Source: an uncultured Bacteroidota bacterium | Lineage (GTDB): Bacteria; Bacteroidota; Bacteroidia; Chitinophagales; Chitinophagaceae | DNA length: 64,000 nt | NCBI GenBank assembly: GCA_903824725.1 | Contig: CAIJXU010000060.1 | Coordinates: 1-64,000 of the forward strand | Reading direction: 5' to 3' | In this document: piece by piece, positions 52,725-62,195 of the stretch | How positions within the stretch are numbered: position 1 is the stretch's first letter | Layout: each line of letters begins with the position of its first letter | Notes under the pieces: generated by a model | Seen by the model: the letters and a program-made list of their open reading frames with translations, nothing else | What the model was told of the DNA's origin: nothing | Database searches by the model: none | Made by a program: the position numbers and the translations under genes

Positions 52725-54451
52725 AGGTACATGGTATTAATATAAAAATAAAGATTGGCAGGATTGTTATCCTGCTTCCAGATATAATTAATTGATTTTA
52801 TGATTTCCATATTGGCACTCAATAATATTTTTTTATAATGATACCTGGTTTGCAATCCAAAGGAGTAATCGGTCCATTTAATGGATCTAATACCCACATC
52901 ATTAATGCCTGCTACTATCTCGTATGGATTTTGTACAATATGCTGAAAAATTATACCTAGTTTATTCCAACCCTTATTATAGCTCATGGCCAAGGCCTGC
53001 ATATTATTACCTAAGCCACTTACGCCACCCATGATTTGATTATAATTAGTATACCCTTCAATAATACCGGAATGAGTATACCAATTACCTGCACTTCTAT
53101 GTAAATAGCTAGTGGTTTGTGCAATGCGGGCTATTTCAATATTAAAATTGAAGTAATTGGTTTCGTTTATAAATTTTAATTTCTTAAAACCCCATATATA
53201 ACCCGATGAATGTGCCATGTCCATCATTAAATCTCTAAAATTTTGCTTGGCATCATTAAATCCAAATTCAAAATACATTTCTGCATTTTCTTTTGGCATG
53301 ATCCACCTAGCACTAAGGGCAGCGACCTGATCCCTTTTTACCGAATCATCACTATAACTATTTTTAAAGAAGGCCACAAAAACTGGCACATAATTATAAA
53401 CAAAACCATTGCTATTACTAGATTGTAATTGGGTATAATTTTGAAAAGTGCGTGTCAAACCCAGATAAATATTTTTTAAAAATTTAGGTTGGTAGGAAAT
53501 ATTGATTGAATTATAATATCGTTTTCCATTATTGATGTTTTCGGTATGTAATCGCTTATTCTCGTAACCTTGTGTGTTGTCACTTTGTAAATAACCCGCT
53601 TGTAATTGAAACTGAAAACTTCCTACAAAAGTATTAATGGGGCGGTTGGTATTAATTGAATAATGTAAAAAACCTGGTGCGTTATTACTCATTAACATGG
53701 AATTATATATACCTGGCCCCCACCACATGTTTTCGGTAGATAAGCCAGCAGTCAAAGGTCCCATATCATATCTGATACTCGATTGCCCAGGCATTATTTT
53801 TTTATAACTAGGCGTGACGGCGCCCCAATAATTATTGGTTTCGTAATTTCCGCTAGCTGTATTTACAAATTCGGGGCGCAATTGAATTTTTAATTTATGC
53901 CATTGTATATATACCCCACCCCCTATTAAAAATTGGTATCCTTTGGATAAACTAAAAGCACCATCATTCCAACCATAGGGATGGTGGGTGGTTAGTTTTT
54001 GTGTAAAGTTGATGGGTAATAAACTAATATTAAAATTTGGGCGACTTACTAATTGATTATTGTTTTCAATATCCGCGTCAATTAATTTTAATAATTTATT
54101 ATAAGTGATATCGGAGTTAGTATAAAAAGGACGAATGGTTAATCCATCATTAGGCGCTATTTTTCCTGCTAATTGCAAATCGCGGATGAGTTCATCTATA
54201 TCGGTAAAGCCCACTGGAACCGACATTTCTGCTGTTGGCTTATTAGAAGGTGTAATTTTAAAATAGTCAAAGGGCTTTTTAAATATTTCCCATTCTTTAA
54301 AACGAGTAGGTGCTTTTTTAAAAGCCAATGAATCCTGAGCTACTAAGTTGTTCAATGATAAACTGAGTAAAAAAAAACAAGTAAGCATGATATATATAAT
54401 ACCACTCCATTTTGAGTTTGAAAATGAGTTGCACCTAGTACTATTAATCAT
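52718..54451 (-). CDS. Wzi-like capsule assembly outer membrane protein (third copy)
   Basis: A 577-residue exported beta-barrel. The signal peptide follows a rather long polar N-terminus with Arg6 and Lys14 (hydrophobic core about residues 17-36, ending LVA). An internal ATG at codon 22 would leave a signal without positive charge, so the first ATG is preferred. Motifs shared with the second copy are ENMWWGPGIYNSMLMSNNAP, INTNRPI, GIIEGYTNYNQIMGGVSGLG and a basic turn before strands near the end. A helical region (about 55-110, FTDIDELIRDLQLAGKIAPN) precedes the barrel. It follows the flippase gene by 27 bases and overlaps the second copy by 7. Confidence 0.78.
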   Translation of the reverse strand: MINSTRCNSFSNSKWSGIIYIMLTCFFLLSLSLNNLVAQDSLAFKKAPTRFKEWEIFKKPFDYFKITPSNKPTAEMSVPVGFTDIDELIRDLQLAGKIAPNDGLTIRPFYTNSDITYNKLLKLIDADIENNNQLVSRPNFNISLLPINFTQKLTTHHPYGWNDGAFSLSKGYQFLIGGGVYIQWHKLKIQLRPEFVNTASGNYETNNYWGAVTPSYKKIMPGQSSIRYDMGPLTAGLSTENMWWGPGIYNSMLMSNNAPGFLHYSINTNRPINTFVGSFQFQLQAGYLQSDNTQGYENKRLHTENINNGKRYYNSINISYQPKFLKNIYLGLTRTFQNYTQLQSSNSNGFVYNYVPVFVAFFKNSYSDDSVKRDQVAALSARWIMPKENAEMYFEFGFNDAKQNFRDLMMDMAHSSGYIWGFKKLKFINETNYFNFNIEIARIAQTTSYLHRSAGNWYTHSGIIEGYTNYNQIMGGVSGLGNNMQALAMSYNKGWNKLGIIFQHIVQNPYEIVAGINDVGIRSIKWTDYSFGLQTRYHYKKILLSANMEIIKSINYIWKQDNNPANLYFYINTMYLW

Positions 54452-54478
54452 ATTACGAAGATATATAATAATCCTTGT

Positions 54479-55942
54479 TTATATTGGGAGGGGAGCTTTT
54501 GTTTTATCCTTTTTAAAAAACAATAAAAATTCCTGTTTTATGATGCTATGTTGAAGTAGTATAAAATGTAATATAAAAAACCAACTTATACTTAAAACAC
54601 TAATAATGGCTAATTGAAGGTAAGGTTGCTCTATAAAATATTTAACGAGGAGGATAAAAAACACATAAGGGATTGCTGCAAGTAATTGCTCCCCAATAAG
54701 GGGTAACAATGGCTTCATATTATAATGTTTTGCCGAATAATAAACAAAGAAAGCACATACCACTAATTCGGTGCATAAAATAGTAATGGCTTCCCCATTT
54801 TCCTTAAATTGACGCACTAAAATAAAAGTAAGTAGGATGCTTAATACCATGCCCCCTATTGCAGATATTAAAATCTCTTTATCCTTGGAAAGTGCATTTA
54901 AAATTTGAAAACCAAATATACTGGACATACTTACAATTAAAATAAGTGGCGCGGTAATTTGTAAGGGTAGTATGGATCGGTCAAAACCAGGCCCTAAGAC
55001 TATCAAAACAATTTGTGGCGCACAACTTAAAACAATAAGGGTGGTTGGTATGCCAATGCTTAAAATAAAGTAAAAACCTTTTTGAATCATTTGGGTAAAT
55101 TTTTCAATTTCACCTTGTTGGTATAAGCTTGTTATTTTAGGAAACATAGCAGCCGATATGGCGGCTAATACAGCAATAATTATTTTATTTAATTTTAAAA
55201 CCGATGCATAATAACCAACACTTTCATTATCGGCTAAAAATCCCAACAACACTGTGTCTAAGGACAAATAAATACTAATTGAAAATAGGGTTAAAAATAA
55301 AATGAATAAGGGCTTAATATGCTGTTTTATATTTAAATTTTTAAAAATAGCTTTATCAAAATGAATGTATTGGTATAGGTATTTTAAATTAATAAGGCCT
55401 ACTAAAATACTTGCACCCACTTGCAAGGACATGTATTTATGATAATCGGTGTTGTTTTTGATGAATACAAATACAGCAATTATAAAAAGGAGTCGAATAA
55501 AAAAATAGCGGAGTGCGATAAATTTAAATTGGTTCATTCCAGCAAAAAGCCATTCAAATAAAAACAGTTGGCAAAAAAAGAAGGCAAGGGACCAAGTAAA
55601 TAAACCCTTGTCGGCAGCTAATTTAGGAACATAAAAAATACATATTATAAATACCAGGGCTAATATCATCGTCATGATGAAATTAATGATGAAAATTTCC
55701 CAAAAAGTTTTGGATAAAGCAATTTTATCATGGTGGTTTTTTGCAATTACTCTAACGCCATACACAGGAATGCCTACTGCGGCTAATAAAACAAAATACC
55801 TGGCAAAGCTTTCGGCAAAATTTAAGGAACCCAAATAGCTAGGACCAAGTGTGCGCGCCAAATAAGGAAAGGTAATGAGGGGTAAAAATACCTGTGCTAC
55901 TGCAAATAAGATATTATAAAATACATTTTTTTGTGTTGACAT
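54479..55942 (-). CDS. Wzx-type polysaccharide flippase
   Basis: A 487-residue inner membrane protein with about 14 hydrophobic helices, of the MATE/MOP exporter superfamily. It starts with FYNILFAVAQVFLPLITFPY and LARTLGPSYLGSLNFAESFA (about residues 8-50), the conserved first part of Wzx/RfbX proteins. The central ALSKDKEILISAIGGMVLSI around residue 350 is also typical. It flips undecaprenyl-linked repeat units across the inner membrane; cargo specificity cannot be read. It lies 9 bases behind the putative glycosyltransferase gene. Confidence 0.9.
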   Translation of the reverse strand: MSTQKNVFYNILFAVAQVFLPLITFPYLARTLGPSYLGSLNFAESFARYFVLLAAVGIPVYGVRVIAKNHHDKIALSKTFWEIFIINFIMTMILALVFIICIFYVPKLAADKGLFTWSLAFFFCQLFLFEWLFAGMNQFKFIALRYFFIRLLFIIAVFVFIKNNTDYHKYMSLQVGASILVGLINLKYLYQYIHFDKAIFKNLNIKQHIKPLFILFLTLFSISIYLSLDTVLLGFLADNESVGYYASVLKLNKIIIAVLAAISAAMFPKITSLYQQGEIEKFTQMIQKGFYFILSIGIPTTLIVLSCAPQIVLIVLGPGFDRSILPLQITAPLILIVSMSSIFGFQILNALSKDKEILISAIGGMVLSILLTFILVRQFKENGEAITILCTELVVCAFFVYYSAKHYNMKPLLPLIGEQLLAAIPYVFFILLVKYFIEQPYLQLAIISVLSISWFFILHFILLQHSIIKQEFLLFFKKDKTKAPLPI

Positions 55943-55951
55943 TCGAGTTTG

Positions 55952-56815
55952 TTAACGGTAACTAGCGTCCACAATTAAGCTGTATAGGTTTTTAAGCATG
56001 GGCTTAATTCTTTTAAGCTTTTTATTTAAAGGAATTGCACGAATATATTTTATGTCTAATACATTGTCATAAAAAGCTTGATCAAAAAGCTGCTTGTTTT
56101 CATTTGCTAATTGGTAGCAAATATTTTTGATATCGTTAATTTCGATAAGGTTGTCCTTGCCATTAGTAAATTTTCTAAAATCGGTTCGGAAAGGACGGCG
56201 ATGTTTCATTTGCACCGCATGTACCACTGCTGTTTTATTTTTTTTCAGTATGCGTTGTAAAGTAGGAATTAAATAAACATCAATTCCTTGACCCGAAATA
56301 CTGTGTTGATAATACGGACCTGCTGCCATAAAAATTTCCATATCATAAAAGGGTGCCATAATTTCGACCCATAATGTTTCTTGAATCATCACCCCTGGTT
56401 TATGCACCAATTGGCGATGTGAATTCACGCCATCATGTGACAGGCTTGCTTGATAAACATCTAATTCCTCAAGCGTAGCTATAAAAATAAGTTTATTTAA
56501 ATCTGATACTGAAAAATAAACATCATCATCAATAATACCAATATAACGATATTTGGAAGCAGGGTAATTGGTATTATTTTGAAAATAATAATACATATGC
56601 TCAAGTATATCACCCTTGCATTCTGTTTTTTTAGATATAAAATGAGTGATGGGCAAATGCGCAAATAAGGATTTATCGGCTTTGCCGGTATTGTCAAACA
56701 ATAAAATTTCAAATTGGGGGGGGACATCTTGAAAAATATGGGACAAGGCTGGGCTTTCTCCATCCCAAGTTACTGCAACAATTGATGGCTTGTAGTTAGG
56801 TTCCATAGTTAACAA
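55952..56815 (-). CDS. putative glycosyltransferase with acidic DDD motif (DUF707-like)
   Basis: A 287-residue cytosolic protein with a GT-A-like N-terminal half. YRYIGIIDDDVYFSVSDLNK (about residues 88-107) holds a triple-Asp motif that would bind the metal-nucleotide sugar. LSHDGVNSHRQLVHKPGVMI near 125 and FMAAGPYYQHSISGQGIDVY near 160 follow. The pattern of the DDD motif and the VxQ-type strands recalls DUF707 glycosyltransferases, but the match is not strong. Two basic stretches (KHRRPFRTDFRKFTNGK; LNKKLKRIKPMLKN) may hold the membrane. The first ATG overlaps the preceding gene by 7 bases; the ATG at codon 4 would start 2 bases after that gene's stop. Confidence 0.65.
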   Translation of the reverse strand: MLTMEPNYKPSIVAVTWDGESPALSHIFQDVPPQFEILLFDNTGKADKSLFAHLPITHFISKKTECKGDILEHMYYYFQNNTNYPASKYRYIGIIDDDVYFSVSDLNKLIFIATLEELDVYQASLSHDGVNSHRQLVHKPGVMIQETLWVEIMAPFYDMEIFMAAGPYYQHSISGQGIDVYLIPTLQRILKKNKTAVVHAVQMKHRRPFRTDFRKFTNGKDNLIEINDIKNICYQLANENKQLFDQAFYDNVLDIKYIRAIPLNKKLKRIKPMLKNLYSLIVDASYR

Positions 56816-57555
56816 AAGTAAGCAATAATCATATTACGAAAATCGAAAATTTGCATAATCAACCATCTTTTAATGAGTAGGCCTTTATTTTCATAAACGA
56901 TATTACTTGCTGTTGTTTTCCAGGTATCTATTACCGCTGGCCTAATGGCGCCTATATGCAAATTAGTATTGCTTAAATGGTATTTAAAATAATCAACTGG
57001 GTAATTAATTTTAGCGGTTTGTTTTAAAAGCAATTTTGCTGCTTTTGGCGTAATTGAATAGCCATAAGTTCCATAAACCGATTTAATTAAGGGTTCGCCA
57101 ATACTATATTTATTAGACCATTTAATTTGGGTTGATTTTTTTATACGCGTATTTCCATTCCAAGCGCCCCAAAAAAATAGGTCGTATTTGGAATTATTAT
57201 TAATTGAAACTGTTTGGGCAAAGGCATTGACAAGGGTATCCAATGCAATAATTTTACTATCCGATTCTAAAATTAAAAAATGTTCATTTTCGCAATCTAT
57301 TTTATTGGCTATTAAATGCCATATTTTACGATGACCCAATAAGCATCCAATTTCTGATTCTAGTAAGGCTTTCCCCGTTCTCTTTTTGGATTGCGCAACC
57401 AATTGTTTAATAAAAGGCACTTTTTCATATTTAGGAAAAACGGCTTCAACAAAACTGATCTTCCCTAACTGTTCTTGAAGGGTTTGAAGATGCCCTTCCC
57501 GGCCTTGCTCCAATTTTGAAAATAATACGTAGCTATTTATTACTGCCTTTGTCAT
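56809..57555 (-). CDS. GT25-family glycosyltransferase
   Basis: A 248-residue protein resembling the LPS glycosyltransferase family 25. After a lead-in with VINSYVLFSKLEQGREGHLQ come LESEIGCLLGHRKIWHLIAN (about residues 61-80), the conserved cluster that precedes the acidic motif, and EHFLILESDSKIIALDTLVN near 90, where GT25 members have an E-x-D motif. A later SVYGTYGYSITPKAAKLLLK (about 156-175) is also typical. The GT25 family includes galactosyl- and glucosyltransferases of O-antigen and lipooligosaccharide synthesis. It overlaps both neighbours by 4 and 7 bases. Confidence 0.8.
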   Translation of the reverse strand: MTKAVINSYVLFSKLEQGREGHLQTLQEQLGKISFVEAVFPKYEKVPFIKQLVAQSKKRTGKALLESEIGCLLGHRKIWHLIANKIDCENEHFLILESDSKIIALDTLVNAFAQTVSINNNSKYDLFFWGAWNGNTRIKKSTQIKWSNKYSIGEPLIKSVYGTYGYSITPKAAKLLLKQTAKINYPVDYFKYHLSNTNLHIGAIRPAVIDTWKTTASNIVYENKGLLIKRWLIMQIFDFRNMIIAYFC

Positions 57556-58376
57556 ATAGGAAGTTGAATTGAAGTAACATTATCAAATGTTGCAAAACAT
57601 TTATGTTCAATACTAAAAGGAGTAAAAAAGGCCTTTGATCCATTTTTTGGGTATAAGATATAATGGGGTTTTTGTAAGGCATTGCTTAAATGAATGCCTA
57701 AACTATCCGATCCAAATACAAAATCGGCTTCCTTAATTAAAGTAAGTAGTTCATCAAAATTAGAATAGTTTTTAGTGTCCTGATCCACATTCTTATGACT
57801 AGAAAAGTAAGCTAGTGTTACTAATTTATTTTTTTGAGTTAAACTTGTTTTAAGGTATTCGATAACAGCCATAGGAATTTTTCGATTGGCGATTCTGGCA
57901 TCGGGCAAAATCAAAATATTTTTAATAGGGTCCGCGGCATTTTGTAAAATAAGCGGTGTATTAAAAAAATGTTGCATTTCATCATACACATTTTTATCAT
58001 TCACAATGGCTTTAAAATCCTTCCTTAATAAAAAATTTAAAATGTTTAATTTATTGGATTGCTCCATATAATCCAATCCAATAGGATTGGGGTTTAATAT
58101 TAAAAATTGCTTTATTTTTTTAACCTGAGTAAGAGTGTCCATCGAAATAAAATGTCGTTTGGTAAATAAATTGAGCTGTGATTTATTAATACCAAGATGG
58201 ATGTATTCGATATCCAATGAGCCAATATGAATATAGTTGCTGAGTGCTGAAATGAGTGGCTTTAAATGACTAGATGCAATAACCTTAAATTCATTTTTGA
58301 GTGGGCTATTCGCTAAAAAATACAATGCAATACTGGCATCACCATAGGCGCGTAATAAAAATAAGCGATGCTTCAT
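57552..58376 (-). CDS. GT9 (heptosyltransferase-like) glycosyltransferase, short
   Basis: A 274-residue protein of the ADP-heptose:LPS heptosyltransferase superfamily type. The C-terminal half carries the donor-site features ILILPDARIANRKIPMAVIE near residue 160 and LIKEADFVFGSDSLGIHLSN near 210. GT9 proteins usually have about 330-360 residues and a longer N-terminal acceptor domain; this one is clearly shorter but shows the two-domain outline. Given its place among polysaccharide genes it more likely adds a sugar to the repeat unit than heptose to lipid A core. Confidence in the exact family is moderate. Confidence 0.65.
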   Translation of the reverse strand: MKHRLFLLRAYGDASIALYFLANSPLKNEFKVIASSHLKPLISALSNYIHIGSLDIEYIHLGINKSQLNLFTKRHFISMDTLTQVKKIKQFLILNPNPIGLDYMEQSNKLNILNFLLRKDFKAIVNDKNVYDEMQHFFNTPLILQNAADPIKNILILPDARIANRKIPMAVIEYLKTSLTQKNKLVTLAYFSSHKNVDQDTKNYSNFDELLTLIKEADFVFGSDSLGIHLSNALQKPHYILYPKNGSKAFFTPFSIEHKCFATFDNVTSIQLPI

Positions 58377-58382
58377 TTTAAC

Positions 58383-59441
58383 TTATTTGTTGTTGCCTGT
58401 ATAGGCAAGCAATAAATATAAAATTCCAATCATCAAACCCGATAGCATTCCAATAAGTTCAATTAAAAACAAGGAATTGCGTTGATCTACCAAAGGATAT
58501 TTAGGTAAGTCCAATATTTGAATGATTGGCTTTTGATTGATAAGGGAAATGCGCAGCAATTCTACATTTTTAACTACTTCGGCGTATAGGGTATTTAAAA
58601 CCATTTTATCCCTTTGTGACATTTCCTCGGGCACTGATGAAGACTTGTAGGCCTCATTGGCATCAAATGTATTTAATGCAGCCGATTGGTAAGAAGTTTT
58701 ATTTAAAAGCGACTGCAATGAGTCGGCCTTATTTTGTAAACGATTAATATTAGAACTTAAATTACCTACTTTAATTTTGATATACATTTCGCTTGTTTCG
58801 TTTAACAAACGCTCGGCAAATAATTTTGAAAATTGCGGACTTTTGGAACTTGTATTAATACTGATAATAGAACCTTTTTTATTTGTTCGTTGTACGGTTA
58901 AATTTTCCTTATTAATTTTTTCGACCATTAAATAAAGTACGCTGTCCTGCAATACTGAATGAGGGGAACTACTGTTTAAATTTGAAAAATGCAAACTATC
59001 AATTTCATTACTTTTCCCAATCAACTTGTTTTTTAATCCACTGATATTATAATATACATCAGCAAGGGTTTGATGCTGTACTGTGTCATTTATATTGAGT
59101 GGGGTTAATAATACTTTTTCAATGATATTACGTGATTTAATAATTTCTAAAATATTATCACCATCAAATAAGCCCGCATTACCACCTGTTAAACTACTTA
59201 AATCAAAACCAAATTGTCCTGCCATACCCGCTAATCCACTATTGCTTGATTTTTCCTCTACAATGAAAGTGGCAGTAGCTTGGTATTTTGGACTAGCTAT
59301 TAAATAATATCCCAAACCTATTACGCATCCTGTAAGCATTAACAAGAGTAACAATTTAAATTTAGCTTGTATAAATTGAACAAGCTGTTTAGCTGATTGT
59401 ATTAAATCGGTAAGCGCTATTTTATTATTGGGCACTAGCAT
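58383..59441 (-). CDS. Wzz-type chain length determinant protein
   Basis: A 352-residue inner membrane protein controlling polysaccharide length. It has the Wzz plan: a cytoplasmic N-terminus, TM1 at about residues 30-50 (LLLLLMLTGCVIGLGYYLIA), and a large periplasmic domain with the conserved start SPKYQATATFIVEEKS. A coiled-coil segment follows (about 200-260, NINRLQNKADSLQSLLNK). Before TM2 (about 323-345, LIELIGMLSGLMIGILYLLL) stands the Pro-rich LPKYPLVDQRNSLF. No kinase domain is fused and no Wzc-like kinase is nearby. The gene lies 7 bases after the exporter gene. Confidence 0.9.
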   Translation of the reverse strand: MLVPNNKIALTDLIQSAKQLVQFIQAKFKLLLLLMLTGCVIGLGYYLIASPKYQATATFIVEEKSSNSGLAGMAGQFGFDLSSLTGGNAGLFDGDNILEIIKSRNIIEKVLLTPLNINDTVQHQTLADVYYNISGLKNKLIGKSNEIDSLHFSNLNSSSPHSVLQDSVLYLMVEKINKENLTVQRTNKKGSIISINTSSKSPQFSKLFAERLLNETSEMYIKIKVGNLSSNINRLQNKADSLQSLLNKTSYQSAALNTFDANEAYKSSSVPEEMSQRDKMVLNTLYAEVVKNVELLRISLINQKPIIQILDLPKYPLVDQRNSLFLIELIGMLSGLMIGILYLLLAYTGNNK

Positions 59442-59447
59442 ATTAAA

Positions 59448-61910
59448 TTATTTAGTTGCATTGATAAGTGATATAATCAAACCAACAAAGGAAGCCATAG
59501 TAGTACCAATGGCAATCATTTCGCCCGTAGTGACATCTCGTTTAGGCAAAATAGGAACATATATTTGCGCACCTGCTGTCACATTTGGATAAAATTTAAA
59601 AAATAAAAATTTTCTAGTACTTCGAACTTTTCCATTTGCTGAAATAACATAGGATCGATTCCTGTCTGCATTGGCAGCAAAGCCTCCTGATGCTCGAATA
59701 ATATGCATTAATCCTGTATTATTATTATCATAGCTAATTTTCATTGGAATATTTACGGCACCAAAGGTTTCCACTGTTTGTAGTAATTTATCAATTCTTA
59801 AAATATCACCTTCTTCTAAAATTAAATCATCAGGACCACCAGGAACTTGAAGTGCTTTTTTTAAGTCAAAACTTACAATTTTTTCTGCATTGCCTTTGTA
59901 TATATCTTCTATTAATGCAGTGTCTTTTAGAAGCTTTATTTCGGTTCGGTTTTTAATTAAATTTTGACGCGTACGAAACACCACACTATCCGTTGTGCTG
60001 GCTCCTATATTTGTTTTGCGAATTAAAATAGCACCTTCGGAATAAGCAAAGGCAGATAAGCCCCCTGCTCGTTTAATTAAGTCGGAAGCGCGCTCTTTTT
60101 TATTTGCTAAAATATAATCCCCAGGGTAAAGGACTTCACCCTCGATACTCACTTTTTTTTGTTCGTTATACGCTGTTGATTTTCGAATTGATACAATATC
60201 AAAAGGAGCTAATAAAAAATTGGGACTTTCGTAAAATTTAGAATTTTTATCAATATCAATTTCTTTAATAATGGCGTATCTAAAGGATTCCTGTTCATTT
60301 TCAAATTCTTTTATTCTTCTTGAAATTTCAATTTTTTGAAAAGTAGCACCGTCCTTAGGGCCCTTAGCTAATAAAATTAAATCCATTAAATTAATGCTGT
60401 CCGTGTATTTATAAGTACCAGGAATATTTACTTCGCCGTTAATGGTAATATAATATTGTTCCTTTATATCATCCTTTTGATAAATATAAATGGAATCTTC
60501 TTTTTCCAATTTCATATTGGTTTTACCATTTAAAACTTCGCTTAAATTAAAGTGTAAAAAGCTAGGTGTATAATCCGATTTTAAACGAATAAGTGAAGCC
60601 CTTTCAAAATAACTGTTTTCTTTAATTTGGGCTAGTAATAATAAATCCTTTAAAGTAGGGGCTTCATTAATACCGTATTCGCCTGGGTAATACACCGATC
60701 CTTTAATATGAACTCTGTTGGAATAGGACGAAGCAATGGAATCAACTAATATGGTATCTCCAGAAATTAAATTAAATACATCAAATTGATTTGATTTTGC
60801 GGTAAGTACTTCCTTGTTTTTATTTCCAATACGCTTAACACGCACAAAGTCCTTGTGGCCCATGTCTGCGAAGCCACCCGCGTATTTTATAATGTCCCCC
60901 AAGCTTTCTTTTTCATCTACATCATAAAGGGCTTGCTTTTTAATGGCTCCCTTCACCGCCACCCTGCTAGCATAAGGTGCAACTCGAATTACATCCTCAT
61001 CCATTAATAATTTATTTTTTGACAAATCGCCTTTTAATAAAAAATCATACAAATCAAATTTTACCAATTCTTTTCCGTTGCGCATTAAATAAATATTTCT
61101 AAAGGATCCAATCGCATTGGGCCCACCTGAAGTATATAATGCATTCATTAAAGTGGAAAGTGAGGAAAGACTGTAAGAGCCAGGGCGTTTTACTTCACCT
61201 ACAATGGTGACTCTAATACTACGAATATCTCCTAATGAAACATTCACTTGCGTTTTCCCATTTGCAATCGTGGGATATATTTTAGATAAGGCAATTTTAA
61301 TTTTTTGTTGGGCTTCCTCAAGTGTTAAACCACCCACTTTAATAGGGCCTAGGTTAGGAAAGCGAATTAAGCCCTCGGTATTAACGCTAAGTGCTTGGGT
61401 GCGTTCACTAATTCCAAAAACATCAATGCTTAATTGATCATTGGTGCCAATAATGTAGTTTTTAGGGGATGGAATAGATAAATTAGGTTCAAAATTCAAA
61501 AATTCCTCTTCAAAAATATCGGCTCCAAACACTTTAAGTGTATTTAAGCTTAAACTATCTTCTTCCTTATATAAACCCGTTTTAACCCCAATTTTTTTTC
61601 GTTGTGTATAGGGGTCGGTAAAATTGGAGGGTAGTTTTCCTCCTAAATTTCCAAAATTCCCTTGGTTTAGGGTTGAAGCTGAAGCTAATCGGGCTTTTAA
61701 GGCTTGAATTTGCTCGGAGCTAAGGCCTTTTTCCTTTGCTTTGGCCTCCAATTCAGGACCCGTTAAACCTGTTAATTGATATTGACTTACAAGTTGCATT
61801 AACTGTTCATTCGTCATATTAGCCACATTGATATTGCTATTTTGAGCAGATCCCTTTAAGGCGAATAAAAATAAAGCACTGATTATCAATATTTTACGAA
61901 GTAAATTCAT
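59448..61910 (-). CDS. SLBB-domain polysaccharide export outer membrane protein (Wza-like)
   Basis: The first gene of the minus-strand operon, an 820-residue exporter for capsular polysaccharide. Order: signal peptide (about 1-22, ending GSA), a Bacteroidota-type helical region (about 30-90: MTNEQLMQLVSQYQLTGLTG, then SEQIQALKARLAS), the polysaccharide export domain (about 150-245: YIIGTNDQLSIDVFGISERT; SLGDIRSIRVTIVGEVKRPG), and at least four SLBB-type beta-grasp repeats, each with a GEV-x-x-P-G-x-Y pattern (ITINGEVNIPGTYKYTD; VSIEGEVLYPGDYIL). It ends with a hydrophobic helix (about 797-816, IAIGTTMASFVGLIISLINA). E. coli Wza is less than half this length; long forms are normal for Bacteroidota. 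A divergent paralogue starts at 62196. Confidence 0.9.
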   Translation of the reverse strand: MNLLRKILIISALFLFALKGSAQNSNINVANMTNEQLMQLVSQYQLTGLTGPELEAKAKEKGLSSEQIQALKARLASASTLNQGNFGNLGGKLPSNFTDPYTQRKKIGVKTGLYKEEDSLSLNTLKVFGADIFEEEFLNFEPNLSIPSPKNYIIGTNDQLSIDVFGISERTQALSVNTEGLIRFPNLGPIKVGGLTLEEAQQKIKIALSKIYPTIANGKTQVNVSLGDIRSIRVTIVGEVKRPGSYSLSSLSTLMNALYTSGGPNAIGSFRNIYLMRNGKELVKFDLYDFLLKGDLSKNKLLMDEDVIRVAPYASRVAVKGAIKKQALYDVDEKESLGDIIKYAGGFADMGHKDFVRVKRIGNKNKEVLTAKSNQFDVFNLISGDTILVDSIASSYSNRVHIKGSVYYPGEYGINEAPTLKDLLLLAQIKENSYFERASLIRLKSDYTPSFLHFNLSEVLNGKTNMKLEKEDSIYIYQKDDIKEQYYITINGEVNIPGTYKYTDSINLMDLILLAKGPKDGATFQKIEISRRIKEFENEQESFRYAIIKEIDIDKNSKFYESPNFLLAPFDIVSIRKSTAYNEQKKVSIEGEVLYPGDYILANKKERASDLIKRAGGLSAFAYSEGAILIRKTNIGASTTDSVVFRTRQNLIKNRTEIKLLKDTALIEDIYKGNAEKIVSFDLKKALQVPGGPDDLILEEGDILRIDKLLQTVETFGAVNIPMKISYDNNNTGLMHIIRASGGFAANADRNRSYVISANGKVRSTRKFLFFKFYPNVTAGAQIYVPILPKRDVTTGEMIAIGTTMASFVGLIISLINATK

Positions 61911-62195
61911 ATCATTTATATATATGATGTAAAAATAACGAATAATTATTCAAAATTGATGGTTTGCAATCAACCTATCCAATGGGGATATAACAATATA
62001 AGCAATATAAAATCGTTGTTATTATATAGTAATTTATTAACCTTTTTATATTTTAATATGTTCAGGTTTTAATGTACTTTCGCAGTACCCCCTCAACAAT
62101 TTTAATTCAGCTAAGTTTAACATAACCCGTTCATTTTATGTGACTTAGAAAAGCGTAGCTATAACCTAATTTTTCAAAATATCAAAAATTAACCT
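61911..62195. other. intergenic gap between the two divergent SLBB exporter genes
   Basis: A 285-base gap that must hold promoters for both directions. The left part (61911-62060) is very AT-rich, including stretches of alternating A and T. No exact TTG/TAnnTTTG pair was found on either strand; the closest on the plus strand is TACTTTCG (62075-62082). There is no gene-like frame or strong hairpin in it. Confidence 0.5.

Noticed and set aside
62074-62088. Small inverted repeat gtac-N7-gtac between the two exporter genes
   Set aside because: Four-base arms are too short to support an operator call.
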